Positions 39,133 through 46,640 of a DNA stretch of 48,448 bases are shown here, piece by piece (positions within the stretch are counted from its first letter, which is position 1; each line of letters begins with the position of its first letter). The position numbers and the translations under genes are program-made. Below the pieces are notes generated by a model. The model saw nothing but the letters and a program-made list of their open reading frames with translations. It had not been told where the DNA came from and searched no databases. The stretch comes from a virus, in IMG/VR virus record IMGVR_UViG_3300033993_001894, positions 1 through 48,448 of that record. One strand, 5' to 3'.

Positions 39133-39549
39133 TTATTTTTCAGATATTTTATCTAAGATTTTAGACAAAGAATGGACTATCTGAGATTTAATCTCATTCT
39201 CATAACCCATTCTAAGATCTTCAGTCTTTTCGTTATAACTACGAATAAGTTTATTCCAATCTCTGTCAGATAATTTGACATCATAATGGTAAACATGATT
39301 AGTGATACTAACCTGACGATCCTCTAAAACGACAAACAAATTAAGTGTTGCGTTTTTGATGTACCTTTTTTCAGATAGAGGTGCAATCATAAATTTAGAA
39401 TCTTTGTGAGATATCATCTTTCTACAGATGGCATTACAAATAGCCTCATTCTGAGTTTTTTCCTCTTTAGGTTTTAGGGCTCTGTAATGTATCCATAAAG
39501 TATACTTCACATACATTCTTTTCCAAAGTCTTTTAAAAAAATTTTTCAT
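39133..39549 (-). CDS. Hypothetical basic protein heading tRNA block 1
   Basis: 138 aa. A basic, aromatic N-terminus (MKNFFKRLWKRMYVKYTLWIHYR) could form an amphipathic or membrane-binding helix. The rest is mixed alpha/beta and ends in a helix (IVHSLSKILDKISEK). It is transcribed from a host-type promoter (39570-39600) whose sequence is almost copied before the gene at 46641. It leads directly into the structured RNAs and tRNAs, so it may be co-regulated with them. Unknown. Confidence 0.55.
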   Translation of the reverse strand: MKNFFKRLWKRMYVKYTLWIHYRALKPKEEKTQNEAICNAICRKMISHKDSKFMIAPLSEKRYIKNATLNLFVVLEDRQVSITNHVYHYDVKLSDRDWNKLIRSYNEKTEDLRMGYENEIKSQIVHSLSKILDKISEK

Positions 39550-39569
39550 AGTTATTTGTTTTATTTAGA

Positions 39570-39600
39570 CAAAGATACAAATAATTTTCAATCTACCAAA
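39570..39600 (-). promoter_or_regulatory. Bacteroidota-type promoter of tRNA block 1
   Basis: The minus strand reads TTTG, 19 nt, TATCTTTG, an exact consensus match. The surrounding 45 bp are nearly identical to 47035-47065 and its flanks. Confidence 0.85.
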
Positions 39601-39629
39601 TTTTTTTTTATTTTTTTTAGTTTAGTACG

Positions 39630-40298
39630 TTATCCCCTATTATCAATAAAAATTAATATCTCACTATAATAGTTAATAAAATCATCACTCCAACAATAAT
39701 TGGTGATGTCTATATCATCTAAACTATATATTTTAAAGTCTGTAAACACTCTTAGGTATACGTCTCTAAACACTTTAAACTTATCTTTTAAGTCTTGTGT
39801 ATTTAAGTGCCACTCACCAGATATTTTTCTTACATTTTCTTTAATCCAAAATAAATTCTCTACAGTAAATATATCATATTCACCACCTTCACAGTCTGTC
39901 TTAAGAAAATCTATTTGTTTAATATTATGATCCTTAATGACTTTAGAGAATGTTGTGGAATATGATTTATTATTAGTGGTGTCCTCAAACAGATATTCAA
40001 ATTCCATCTTACCAACTTTGTCCGTTATACCTTTATTGATGTAGGTTACAGGACCGTGATTAGTATTTAAAACTAAATAAGGGAATTCGGATAAACTAGG
40101 TTCAAAACAAAAAATATGTGATGGGTTCTTTTCAATTATATTAAATGTGAACGGTCCGATACTGGCACCAATGTCAAACACGACATCTCCTTCTTCAACA
40201 TCAAATACTCTAGTGTAGATACTTCTATCAAACAATTCATTAGTGATGTGTTCTTTAAACACTTCATTCGTTTTACCCCAATTAAAAATTTTATCCAT
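39630..40298 (-). CDS. FkbM-family methyltransferase
   Basis: 222 aa. V-V-F-D-I-G-A-S-I-G-P-F-T (SAM motif I), I-F-C-F-E-P-S-L (motif II), the central I-D-F-L-K-T-D-C-E-G-G-E-Y-D-I and a late E-I-L-I-F-I strand match FkbM methyltransferases. It O-methylates sugars or small molecules; in phages possibly virion or host-surface glycans. Start overlaps the previous stop by one base. Confidence 0.85.
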   Translation of the reverse strand: MDKIFNWGKTNEVFKEHITNELFDRSIYTRVFDVEEGDVVFDIGASIGPFTFNIIEKNPSHIFCFEPSLSEFPYLVLNTNHGPVTYINKGITDKVGKMEFEYLFEDTTNNKSYSTTFSKVIKDHNIKQIDFLKTDCEGGEYDIFTVENLFWIKENVRKISGEWHLNTQDLKDKFKVFRDVYLRVFTDFKIYSLDDIDITNYCWSDDFINYYSEILIFIDNRG

Positions 40299-40909
40299 TA
40301 TATTTTTTCTTCTTTAAACATTTTTTTTATTTCATCAGATAGTTTGTCATAATCCATATCAAATTTATCTGACATAGAGTTAAGTATTCTTTTATTACCG
40401 TATGGTGAATTTCCAGGAACTGACCAATTCCTACTAGTCTTTAAATGGTTATAAAATAATACATATGCATTTGCCTTTTTAGTATATGTGGGTACATCAA
40501 TGGGTAGATTCCATTTTTTAATCATCTCCACACTCCTCTTCTCATTATCCAATTCCAAATCTCTGGCAATATCAATGTGTGATCTAATACCCACAATTTT
40601 TTTATCTTTGTTACCTAACCATTCCCACATTTTTTCTAAGGAAACACTTGCCCTATCCCACAACTCTATTTTATCTAACCACTGTGTCATATGACAGAAC
40701 TCGTGAACTAAAAGTTCTAAATAATCTTCCCTACCTTTGGCATACGCCAGTGTTGGCGGTTTGGTATTATCATCAAAAAAACCTGCACATTTAATATTGT
40801 CAGTTAACTTGATATATCTCCTTTTGTATTCTTTTACTTTCACACCATGTTTCTTACATTCACTCTCTACATACTTAATGAAATTTTCCACATTAGTGTT
40901 TTTACTCAT
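40298..40909 (-). CDS. HExxH metallopeptidase-like protein
   Basis: 203 aa from the ATG at 40909 (a longer in-frame start lies inside the upstream 52-aa gene). L-L-V-H-E-F-C-H-M-T-Q is a zincin motif; upstream G-F-F-D-D-N-T-K-P-P-T-L-A-Y-A. The C-terminal half is helical. A SprT- or putative phage peptidase-like protein; no leader, so probably acts in the cytoplasm. Followed directly by the FkbM gene. Confidence 0.6.
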   Translation of the reverse strand: MSKNTNVENFIKYVESECKKHGVKVKEYKRRYIKLTDNIKCAGFFDDNTKPPTLAYAKGREDYLELLVHEFCHMTQWLDKIELWDRASVSLEKMWEWLGNKDKKIVGIRSHIDIARDLELDNEKRSVEMIKKWNLPIDVPTYTKKANAYVLFYNHLKTSRNWSVPGNSPYGNKRILNSMSDKFDMDYDKLSDEIKKMFKEEKI

Positions 40910-41060
40910 CTTTGTCTTTGTTTTTATGTTTACTCTTTCTATTATATAAATTTTTAGGGGTTTCTGATCTAGCCACAAAACGACCATCAAAGAAACCATC
41001 CTCTATTTGTTGGTGTCTTTCTTGAGTTCTTTTCATTTTATGTTGATCATACTTTTTCAT
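40902..41060 (-). CDS. Small basic protein, 52 aa
   Basis: ATG at 41060; its TAA lies within the next gene (8-nt overlap). Very basic and hydrophilic (MKKYDQHKMKRTQERHQQIE... RKSKHKNKDKD). The overlap at both the 3' end and short gap at the 5' end support a real gene. Possibly nucleic acid binding. Confidence 0.5.
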   Translation of the reverse strand: MKKYDQHKMKRTQERHQQIEDGFFDGRFVARSETPKNLYNRKSKHKNKDKDE

Positions 41061-41064
41061 AACC

Positions 41065-41691
41065 TTAAAATTCTTTGTCTAACTTTTCAATCTTTTCAAC
41101 TTCTGGTTTATCCATCACACATTTAATTTTTGTGGATGAGTCATCTTTTCTATGTGAAAAATGAATATGAGAATCAACAGTCATATCTGATCTATGCGGA
41201 TTTCTTTTCCACCTTTCATTTCGTATTACTTGTACAATATCAAATGACATTCTACAACTATCATCCACATTTTCATTATAGATACCCCAAGAACCATTTC
41301 TAGTCATTAATGGATCATTAATCAACATGTTACGAGGTTGCACTAACATCTCATCAACATTATCTCTAATATTATGATACCTACCATAATCAGTACTCAA
41401 TTTCACATCTTTTAGTTTCTTCCATTCCTTTTCCTTACACCAATGTCCAGTTTCTTTACTAACAGAACCATTTATTAACGCCTTACCATCTTTAATCTCT
41501 AATATTTCACCTTGTGGAGTTCTATCCCCAACCTCTGGTTGTCTTTTAGGTCTACAAACTTCCTCTAAATATACTTCAAAGGTTGGGTGATCTTTGATAA
41601 CCTCAAATTGCCCAATACCTACTCTAGAGTAAAAGTCTAATGCCTTTTCTACTAACCAAAGTTGTTCGTCAGTTAATTCTAAATTATTCAT
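41065..41691 (-). CDS. Conserved phage protein, 208 aa
   Basis: LTDEQLWLVEKALDFYSRVGIGQ...DHPTF at the N-terminus is a helical domain found in many phage proteins; the rest (DDSCRMSFDIVQVIRNE) is also recurrent. No catalytic motif. Overlaps the next gene by 8 nt in the operon 45284-39630. Confidence 0.6.
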   Translation of the reverse strand: MNNLELTDEQLWLVEKALDFYSRVGIGQFEVIKDHPTFEVYLEEVCRPKRQPEVGDRTPQGEILEIKDGKALINGSVSKETGHWCKEKEWKKLKDVKLSTDYGRYHNIRDNVDEMLVQPRNMLINDPLMTRNGSWGIYNENVDDSCRMSFDIVQVIRNERWKRNPHRSDMTVDSHIHFSHRKDDSSTKIKCVMDKPEVEKIEKLDKEF

Positions 41692-42070
41692 TTGTTTTGT
41701 CTTTTAAATATTGTTTTACATATTCATACGTTGATTCAAATGAGAAACAAATAGGGTTACCATTTTCATCGTGTGCACCATAAGATTTCACAGGATCACT
41801 TTCGATTACTTTACCAGACACACTATCTATTGTTGGGTATTTAGACCAATCTTTTTGTCCCCAATCATTTTCAAAAATAAACCAATTTATCCAATCAATC
41901 CCTTCTTCAGTATAATGTGATTCTAAACAGGACTCAAACATAATATATACGTTATCCGACATACGGTACTTACCCTCTAAAAGATCGAAACCAATATCAT
42001 ATAATTCACTAATGTCCTCACTAATTTTTTTATATGACATTAATATTTTTAAAAATTCTTCGTAAGTCAT
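41684..42070 (-). CDS. Hypothetical protein, 128 aa
   Basis: Helical N-terminus (FLKILMSYKKISEDISELYDIG), then IDWINWFIFENDWG and a C-terminal ICFSFESTYEYVKQYL pattern recurring in phage hypothetical proteins. ATGA overlap with the next gene. Confidence 0.55.
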   Translation of the reverse strand: MTYEEFLKILMSYKKISEDISELYDIGFDLLEGKYRMSDNVYIMFESCLESHYTEEGIDWINWFIFENDWGQKDWSKYPTIDSVSGKVIESDPVKSYGAHDENGNPICFSFESTYEYVKQYLKDKTNE

Positions 42071-42339
42071 AATCTTTTAGTATTTAAAATTATTTTATCG
42101 TCTATTTTTTCAATAGACTCTACAATTAAACCTTTTAAGTCATCATGTATATAACCCATATCCATACCTAGTCCAATATATGGTCCACCCATAGGATCAA
42201 CTGCAGTATATTTTGGATTACCATTTTCATCTAAATTAAATAGAGATCTGTAAAAATCCCCACCTTTCATTTCAAATGATTCACCTTCACCAATGAAACT
42301 AATAGTTTCATCATGTCTATTTTTAAAATTATATTCCAT
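42067..42339 (-). CDS. Hypothetical protein, 90 aa
   Basis: Beta-rich start (YNFKNRHDETISFIGEG) and DPMGGPYIGLGMDMGYIHDDLKG, a short pattern I recall from phage proteins without known function. Overlaps the upstream gene by 11 nt. Confidence 0.5.
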   Translation of the reverse strand: MEYNFKNRHDETISFIGEGESFEMKGGDFYRSLFNLDENGNPKYTAVDPMGGPYIGLGMDMGYIHDDLKGLIVESIEKIDDKIILNTKRL

Positions 42340-42718
42340 CTTTCTTATTTTTTATTTTCATATATTCCCCATCACAAAGAGTTCTATACCAACCTATGTC
42401 AGTTCTTAAAGTTCCTGGTTCGCCAGTTACTTCACAAATTTCATAACTCTTATTTTCTGCCTCTGTTATTCTTTTGAATATTTCATCACTACCACCATTA
42501 ATATAGAACCTTAGTCCTCCGAACTTTTCTTTAACTTGAGTTACTTGTTTATCCCAACCCAATTTAATTAAATCTTCTATAAGTTCTTTGATGAGTTTTA
42601 ACCACCCATTGTCCACTTCAAAATAACCACAATCTTTAATTGGTGGTTTTTCAGTTCTCCAACCGTTTTCTAATCCACCTATAGAAATTAGAAAATCATT
42701 CATTTCTTCTTCTGTCAT
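42329..42718 (-). CDS. Conserved phage protein (QVKEKFGGLRFY family)
   Basis: 129 aa. The central block VTQVKEKFGGLRFYING, followed by AENKSYEICEVTGEPG and YRTLCDGEY, belongs to a family widespread in phages; two cysteines with G-x-P-G between them may bind zinc. Function unknown. Confidence 0.65.
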   Translation of the reverse strand: MTEEEMNDFLISIGGLENGWRTEKPPIKDCGYFEVDNGWLKLIKELIEDLIKLGWDKQVTQVKEKFGGLRFYINGGSDEIFKRITEAENKSYEICEVTGEPGTLRTDIGWYRTLCDGEYMKIKNKKDGI

Positions 42719-42728
42719 ATATTTTATT

Positions 42729-42989
42729 TTAAACTATAAGTCTATCGATATCAATACCTCTTTCAGATAATTGTTCATTCAATTTTTCAAAAACTGAATC
42801 TATTCCATCATATACTGTAAGTTCCTCACCTTTTTCTTCTCTCCCTTCGAATTCATAATATAATCTTTTTTTAATATTATAAACCATTTCAAATAGGACC
42901 AAAGACATATCAGTAGACTTAGTACATCTTTCGAATTCCATTTTATCGTCAAAATCTGTTAAATCAAATTCCAATTTTGCTTTACTCAT
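42729..42989 (-). CDS. Hypothetical protein, 86 aa
   Basis: Helical and acidic (DLTDFDDKMEFERCTKSTDMSLVLFEMVYNIKKRL), ending in LSERGIDIDRLIV. Resembles small phage proteins of unknown function. Confidence 0.5.
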   Translation of the reverse strand: MSKAKLEFDLTDFDDKMEFERCTKSTDMSLVLFEMVYNIKKRLYYEFEGREEKGEELTVYDGIDSVFEKLNEQLSERGIDIDRLIV

Positions 42990-43002
42990 AATAATTTAAT
43001 TT

Positions 43003-43353
43003 TTATTTCCAAAATAATTGTATCATTAATATTAAAAATGATAAAAATAAACAGACATATGTTTTTGTTGTCAAAGGCTCATCAAATACTTTCCAACTTA
43101 ATAATGTAAATACCATTGCCCCAATACTGAACCCTATCAATCTGGACGGCCACATTTCACCATTAAATGCGGTTATCATATTTTTTACTGAATACATAAA
43201 TAACATTGAAATTGGGATACCTGCCAATACTGTTAACCAGTAATTATCTCTAATCCAATTATATTTAAGTTGTCCTTGTAGTTGGAAGAAAGTTAATATT
43301 TGCGCAAAAAACCCAACCAACATACCAACTAAAAGATTATTTTTATTTATCAT
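43003..43353 (-). CDS. Four-helix membrane protein, 116 aa
   Basis: Four hydrophobic segments at about 7-24, 36-56, 65-86 and 96-115 with short polar loops. No signal peptide or catalytic motif. A phage inner-membrane protein; could be a small transporter-like or superinfection-related protein, unproven. Confidence 0.6.
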   Translation of the reverse strand: MINKNNLLVGMLVGFFAQILTFFQLQGQLKYNWIRDNYWLTVLAGIPISMLFMYSVKNMITAFNGEMWPSRLIGFSIGAMVFTLLSWKVFDEPLTTKTYVCLFLSFLILMIQLFWK

Positions 43354-43364
43354 TTATTTTTTTA

Positions 43365-43517
43365 TTATTTAAAAATATTATGTTTTTCAAATTCATCGTC
43401 TAATTCTTTTTGTATCTTTTTATCGTTAATGAATTTAGAATCTTCCCACGCCTCTTTAATATCACCCCATTTTATCCACAACCTAAAAAAGTCATATATT
43501 AGTTTAATTTTATTCAC
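43365..43517 (-). CDS. Small hypothetical protein, 50 aa (GTG start)
   Basis: GTG at 43517 overlaps the upstream stop by 8 nt; TAA at 43365. VNKIKLIYDFFRLWIKWGDIKEAWEDSKF then charged end. No in-frame ATG is available. Placement between overlapping genes supports it. Confidence 0.45.
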   Translation of the reverse strand: MNKIKLIYDFFRLWIKWGDIKEAWEDSKFINDKKIQKELDDEFEKHNIFK

Positions 43518-43716
43518 CCTTTAATAATTTTTCTTTACAATAATTATAAATTTCTTTAGCCCTATCATACTTATCCACTCTTTCATTCCAAATCACAGTA
43601 ACAATATAATAAGCCTCCCAATAACTACAATTTTCAATTACATTTATATACTCCTCAACAGGAACACCCAACTCTTGTGCAATTCCCTGATCCACCATAT
43701 TAAATACACCTATCAT
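43510..43716 (-). CDS. Hypothetical protein, 68 aa
   Basis: Helical (MVDQGIAQELGVPVEEYINVIENCSYWEAYYIVTVIWN), with an HTH-like appearance around residues 10-35. ATG at 43716 begins 1 nt after the upstream stop; an internal Met at 43698 is also possible. Unknown. Confidence 0.5.
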   Translation of the reverse strand: MIGVFNMVDQGIAQELGVPVEEYINVIENCSYWEAYYIVTVIWNERVDKYDRAKEIYNYCKEKLLKGE

Positions 43717-43717
43717 A

Positions 43718-44290
43718 TTATTTTAAAAATTTAAGTATTTTATCTTTAATCCCTGATTGTTTAATACCTTCATGTCCTCTTGGCGTTAAAACAAAATTAT
43801 CCAATCCCCAATCTTTCCAATCTTCACCATTCTTACCCATATCTAGATCATCAACCGCAACCCAATGTGTAATCTCAGGATGATCGTGTAGATATTGTTT
43901 TATCTCAATAACTCTAGTCATTTCTAAATCCCATCTCGGTGACCATATCCAAACCATATCATTGTACCAATTACACTGTCCTAAGTTTGGTGTTAAATCT
44001 ATTGGCTTTTTAATAATACCCTGAGATTCGTAATACTCACCCATCTCTTCTAAGTTTGCCCATCGTTTCCAATCGGATGAGGTGACAATCTCAGTACCAG
44101 TTTCTTCTATAATTTTATTAAGAATCTTAATTGCTTTTTGATTGAAGTTATCAAATCGGTACTCCAAAGGGAAATCCCCCATAGACATAGATAACTTACG
44201 ACCATCCCATTTTTCTTGTTTCTTACGTCTCCCACCCCATTCTGAAGATAAACAAATTACCCCATCATGATCTAAAAATATAACTTTCAT
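43718..44290 (-). CDS. HAD_SAK_2-like RNA-repair-type phosphatase
   Basis: 190 aa. V-I-F-L-D-H-D-G-V-I (catalytic aspartates), T-S-S-D-W-K-R-W, and a late W-V-A-V-D-D-L-D follow the HAD domain seen in 'Swiss army knife' RNA repair proteins. Probably removes phosphate from nucleic acid ends. It is the second HAD_SAK-type protein in the window (the other is within 16299-18707) and lies within the tRNA region. ATGA overlap with the upstream gene. Confidence 0.75.
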   Translation of the reverse strand: MKVIFLDHDGVICLSSEWGGRRKKQEKWDGRKLSMSMGDFPLEYRFDNFNQKAIKILNKIIEETGTEIVTSSDWKRWANLEEMGEYYESQGIIKKPIDLTPNLGQCNWYNDMVWIWSPRWDLEMTRVIEIKQYLHDHPEITHWVAVDDLDMGKNGEDWKDWGLDNFVLTPRGHEGIKQSGIKDKILKFLK

Positions 44291-44595
44291 ATATAAATTT
44301 TATTATCTAAACAATATTTTACAATATAGTTTTTTAAATTGATTATTGTTTCTTTAAAATCCACTCTTTTGAATTCATTCTCCCATCTTTCACCTTCATT
44401 ATCCTCTTGTAATAAATCGGAACAACTTTTACTAATCTCAGAAATAAGTTGTTTAAGTGCTACAGTCTGATCAACTACTTGATTATTCTCAATAACCAAA
44501 TCTTCCAATTCTCTACAATACTCAACTAACTCCATAACTTCAGGTTCATCCATTAGTGTGGTGTTATTTTTGAATATTTGGTTGATTGACTTCAT
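44287..44595 (-). CDS. Coiled-coil hypothetical protein, 102 aa
   Basis: Helical throughout (VMELVEYCRELEDLVIENNQVVDQTVALKQLISEISK). ATGA overlaps on both sides bind it to the phosphoesterase and HAD genes. Unknown. Confidence 0.5.
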   Translation of the reverse strand: MKSINQIFKNNTTLMDEPEVMELVEYCRELEDLVIENNQVVDQTVALKQLISEISKSCSDLLQEDNEGERWENEFKRVDFKETIINLKNYIVKYCLDNKIYI

Positions 44596-45284
44596 ACGAA
44601 TTCCATTTCATTTGTTTCAGTATCCCAAATCACATTAACAGGTTTGTTTCGATATTCGTATCTATCATTTAACACTGACGCATTAATATAATGCGTATTA
44701 CCATCAAACACATACCCATAACCCTCATGTATGTGCCCAAATACGTGAATTTTTGGTTTTATTTCTTCAACACGTTTCATAAGTTCTTCACACCCAACGT
44801 TCTCATTTCCATAACGGACATAATCTAACTTCCCAAAAGGTGGACCGTGAGTGATAAGAATATCCGTATCCACAGGAATCATATCCCATTTCTCTTTTAA
44901 CTTTTCACCTCTAGGTAAATTAAATGCCCAATTAAAAAACTCTGGTTGCCAAGGTGTACCATAAATTACTAACTGTTGATCTTCATCGTCCCAAAGATCC
45001 ATTCTTTCGTCCTGAAGATATTCAACGTTCTTATATCCTGTTAATAAACCTATTAGTTTTTCATAATCGTTCTCAAACCCAAAATCGTGATTCCCCGCAA
45101 TAAAAACTTTAAAGTCGTAATTGTCTATACTATCAAACCACTTTAAAAAGTTTTCAATCTCAGTAATATACCCTCGACTAGATATGTCACCCGCACAAAT
45201 AAGAATATCTCCACCAGTTAAAAAACTGTTTAGTTTTTCGTGTTTGGTGTGTGTATCACTTATAAATGTTATTTTCTTTTTCAT
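44592..45284 (-). CDS. Calcineurin-like metallophosphoesterase (MPPED-like)
   Basis: 230 aa. D-T-H-T-K-H, G-D-I-S-S-R-G, G-N-H-D-F-G-F, T-H-G-P-P and G-H-I-H-E-G are all present; the layout is that of MPPED2-type phosphodiesterases. Directly upstream of a HAD_SAK-like phosphatase by overlapping genes, so the two may act on the same RNA ends. Distinct from the phosphoesterase at 34131. Confidence 0.85.
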   Translation of the reverse strand: MKKKITFISDTHTKHEKLNSFLTGGDILICAGDISSRGYITEIENFLKWFDSIDNYDFKVFIAGNHDFGFENDYEKLIGLLTGYKNVEYLQDERMDLWDDEDQQLVIYGTPWQPEFFNWAFNLPRGEKLKEKWDMIPVDTDILITHGPPFGKLDYVRYGNENVGCEELMKRVEEIKPKIHVFGHIHEGYGYVFDGNTHYINASVLNDRYEYRNKPVNVIWDTETNEMEFV

Positions 45285-45286
45285 AA

Positions 45287-45451
45287 TTAATCAAAAAAAC
45301 CACCAAAATATAATAATGTTAGATGTATTGTTACACCTATCATAGTAACAAAGACACTGTGATTCCCTTCTTTTGGTTTACCGTGTAAATAAGAAGAAAT
45401 CATTAAGTTAAGTCCAATAAGACTTAGTAAGATAATTTGTGGAACCCCCAT
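45287..45451 (-). CDS. Small two-helix membrane protein, 54 aa
   Basis: ATG at 45451 is preferred because the next in-frame ATG upstream (45472) lies inside the -7 box of the promoter at 45470-45501. Two hydrophobic helices (IILLSLIGLNLMISSYL and VFVTMIGVTIHLTLLYFGGFF). First gene of the 45451-39630 operon. Confidence 0.6.
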   Translation of the reverse strand: MGVPQIILLSLIGLNLMISSYLHGKPKEGNHSVFVTMIGVTIHLTLLYFGGFFD

Positions 45452-45469
45452 AATATATAATTTAGTAAA

Positions 45470-45501
45470 CAAATATAGTTATTATTTCCCATAAAAACAA
45501 A
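45470..45501 (-). promoter_or_regulatory. Bacteroidota-type promoter
   Basis: The minus strand reads TTTG, 20 nt, TATATTTG, between tRNA-Leu(TAG) and the 45451 operon. Confidence 0.8.
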
Positions 45502-45520
45502 TGTTTTAACATTTTTATAG

Positions 45521-45595
45521 TACCAAAGGTGAGATTCGAACTCACAAACCTTTGTTTCTAAGACAAAGAGGTATACCTATTCCCGTCACTTTGGT
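45521..45595 (-). tRNA. tRNA-Leu (TAG)
   Basis: Acceptor ACCAAAG/CTTTGGT, anticodon stem TTTGT/ACAAA, loop CTTAGAA, T-arm GTGAG/CTCAC. It has only a 5-nt variable loop, unlike normal class II Leu tRNAs. Reads CUN. Confidence 0.88.
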
Positions 45596-45601
45596 ATTTT
45601 G

Positions 45602-45674
45602 AGCAGGTGGAGAGAATCGAACTCTCGTCCTCTGATTGGAAGTCAGACATAATAAGCCACTATACGACACCTGC
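45602..45674 (-). tRNA. tRNA-Gly (TCC)
   Basis: Acceptor GCAGGTG/CACCTGC, anticodon stem TCTGA/TCAGA, loop CTTCCAA, T-arm GAGAG/CTCTC, discriminator T. Only Gly tRNA in the array. Confidence 0.92.
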
Positions 45675-45683
45675 ATAATTAGT

Positions 45684-45809
45684 TTACCTAATTTTTAATT
45701 TTTTAAAGATATTGATTATCTTTTTGAGATTGAGATTACTTCTCCTACTCAAAAGAAAGTTCACATTTTCTTTTGATGATTTAAACGTTCCTTTTACTAC
45801 TACTTTCAT
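45684..45809 (-). CDS. Small basic protein between tRNAs, 41 aa
   Basis: ATG at 45809, TAA at 45684, filling the gap between tRNA-Ala and tRNA-Gly. MKVVVKGTFKSSKENVNFLL followed by a lysine/arginine-rich helix (RRSNLNLKKIINIFKKLKIR). It would be translated from the tRNA precursor. Could be chance, but start, stop and composition are gene-like. Confidence 0.4.
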   Translation of the reverse strand: MKVVVKGTFKSSKENVNFLLSRRSNLNLKKIINIFKKLKIR

Positions 45810-45824
45810 ATTATTTATTTTTTG

Positions 45825-45898
45825 TGGATACATCTCGGCTTCGAACCGAGGACTCCTGAGTGCAAATCAGGTATGATAGCCAGCTTCATCAATGACCC
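45825..45898 (-). tRNA. tRNA-Ala (TGC), acceptor stem with bulged U
   Basis: Anticodon stem CCTGA/TCAGG, loop TTTGCAC, T-arm CTCGG/CCGAG, D-stem ATGA/TCAT. The acceptor GGGTCAT pairs with the 3' strand only if one T is bulged (ATG-T-ATCC). No G3-U70 at the standard place; a G-U pair appears at position 3 when the bulge is allowed. Only Ala tRNA in the array. Confidence 0.8.
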
Positions 45899-45903
45899 AT
45901 TAG

Positions 45904-45978
45904 TTGCGGGGGAGGGACTCGAACCCACGTAGTTCGGCTTATGAGACCGAGCTGGAACCACCTCCAGTCTACCCCGCA
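45904..45978 (-). tRNA. tRNA-Met (CAT), possible initiator
   Basis: Acceptor TGCGGGG/CCCCGCA, D-arm with AGGTGG loop, anticodon stem TCGGT/GCCGA, loop CTCATAA, T-arm GTGGG/CCCTC (one T-T mismatch). The weak first pair (T1-A72) and strong G-rich acceptor recall initiator tRNAs, but the GGG/CCC anticodon stem is incomplete. Confidence 0.88.
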
Positions 45979-46010
45979 ATTTTTAATTACACCGAATTCG
46001 GTATATTTAG

Positions 46011-46085
46011 TTCTCCCGACAGGATTCGAACCTGTGACTCCCTCATTAAAAGTGAGGTGCTCTAAACCAACTGAGCTACGAGAGA
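46011..46085 (-). tRNA. tRNA-Lys (TTT)
   Basis: Acceptor TCTCTCG/CGGGAGA, anticodon stem CCTCA/TGAGG, loop CTTTTAA, T-arm ACAGG/CCTGT. Lys-UUU is the classic target of anticodon nucleases such as PrrC. Confidence 0.93.
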
Positions 46086-46091
46086 TTGTTG

Positions 46092-46163
46092 AGGTTCCGC
46101 TCAGATTCGAACTGAGGACACATGATTACAAATCAAGCGTTTTACCAACTAAACTACAGAACC
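46092..46163 (-). tRNA. tRNA-Thr (TGT)
   Basis: Acceptor GGTTCTG/CGGAACC, anticodon loop TTTGTAA in a CTTGA/TCATG stem with one T-T mismatch, T-arm CTCAG/CTGAG, discriminator T. Confidence 0.9.
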
Positions 46164-46210
46164 TTATTATCACCCGTATGGTAACCGCTTGATTAACGGG
46201 CGAAAAATAG

Positions 46211-46283
46211 TAGTCTCTGTAGGGTTCGAACCTACGACATCTTGCATGTAAAACAAGCACTCTACCAACTGAGTTAAGAGACT
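46211..46283 (-). tRNA. tRNA-Val (TAC)
   Basis: Acceptor AGTCTCT/AGAGACT, anticodon stem CTTGT/GCAAG, loop TTTACAT, T-arm GTAGG/CCTAC. Confidence 0.92.
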
Positions 46284-46287
46284 GTTG

Positions 46288-46371
46288 CGGAAGAGTGAGG
46301 TATCGATCCCCATACCCGAAGGTACCACTAGTTTTCAAGACTAGGTCCAGCGCCAGCTGAATTACTCTTCC
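46288..46371 (-). tRNA. tRNA-Ser (TGA)
   Basis: Class II, 84 nt. Acceptor GGAAGAG/CTCTTCC, discriminator G, anticodon stem CTAGT/ACTAG, loop CTTGAAA, variable arm with a TTCG tetraloop. The T-loop reads ATCGATA instead of TTCGATA. First tRNA of block 2. Confidence 0.88.
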
Positions 46372-46407
46372 AGTTTTTTTCAATACGTCAAAGAACTAAA
46401 AACAAAA

Positions 46408-46431
46408 AACCCTAAGTTTTCACTTAGGGTT
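46408..46431 (-). terminator. Intrinsic terminator / attenuator before tRNA block 2
   Basis: 10-bp stem (AACCCTAAGT with ACTTAGGGTT, 4-nt loop) followed on the minus strand by TTTTTTG. It lies 27 nt after the stop of the 32-codon ORF and 36 nt before tRNA-Ser(TGA). Confidence 0.9.
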
Positions 46432-46458
46432 CCCATTTATAGTATTAAAATTTTACGA

Positions 46459-46557
46459 TTAACTAATGTGACATACCCTAAGTATTGGATGAAGCGAATC
46501 CGCCCCTTCCATTTTCGTCTTAACGACCTCTAGTCTGTATGTGAATGTAGTTAACAT
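46459..46557 (-). CDS. 32-codon ORF (leader peptide 1) before tRNA block 2
   Basis: ATG at 46557, TAA at 46459. The peptide MLTTFTYRLEVVKTKMEGAD... uses 17 different amino acids in 32 residues, including every amino acid served by the eight tRNAs downstream (S, V, T, K, M, A, G, L), and codons rare in this AT-rich DNA (GGG, GCG, TCG, ACG, CTA). The order promoter, short ORF, terminator, tRNAs is that of a translation-coupled attenuator. It could instead be a small RNA with a chance ORF. The ATG is 33 nt from the start of the -7 box. Confidence 0.4.
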   Translation of the reverse strand: MLTTFTYRLEVVKTKMEGADSLHPILRVCHIS

Positions 46558-46569
46558 TGAATTTTTATT

Positions 46570-46605
46570 TGTTTTTAATTAAATATACACAAATATACAA
46601 AAGTT
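46570..46605 (-). repeat. 36-bp promoter repeat, copy 1
   Basis: Identical over 36 bp to 48413-48448 (TGTTTTTAATTAAATATACA... on the plus strand). Contains the -7 box TATATTTG of the leader-1 promoter. The matching -33 TTTG is at 46618-46621. Confidence 0.9.
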
Positions 46606-46621
46606 TAAACAAAAAGTCAAA
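46590..46621 (-). promoter_or_regulatory. Bacteroidota-type promoter of leader 1 / tRNA block 2
   Basis: The minus strand reads TTTG, 20 nt, TATATTTG. Within and next to the duplicated 36-bp block. Confidence 0.85.
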
Positions 46622-46640
46622 TATTTTTAAAAAAATATTT

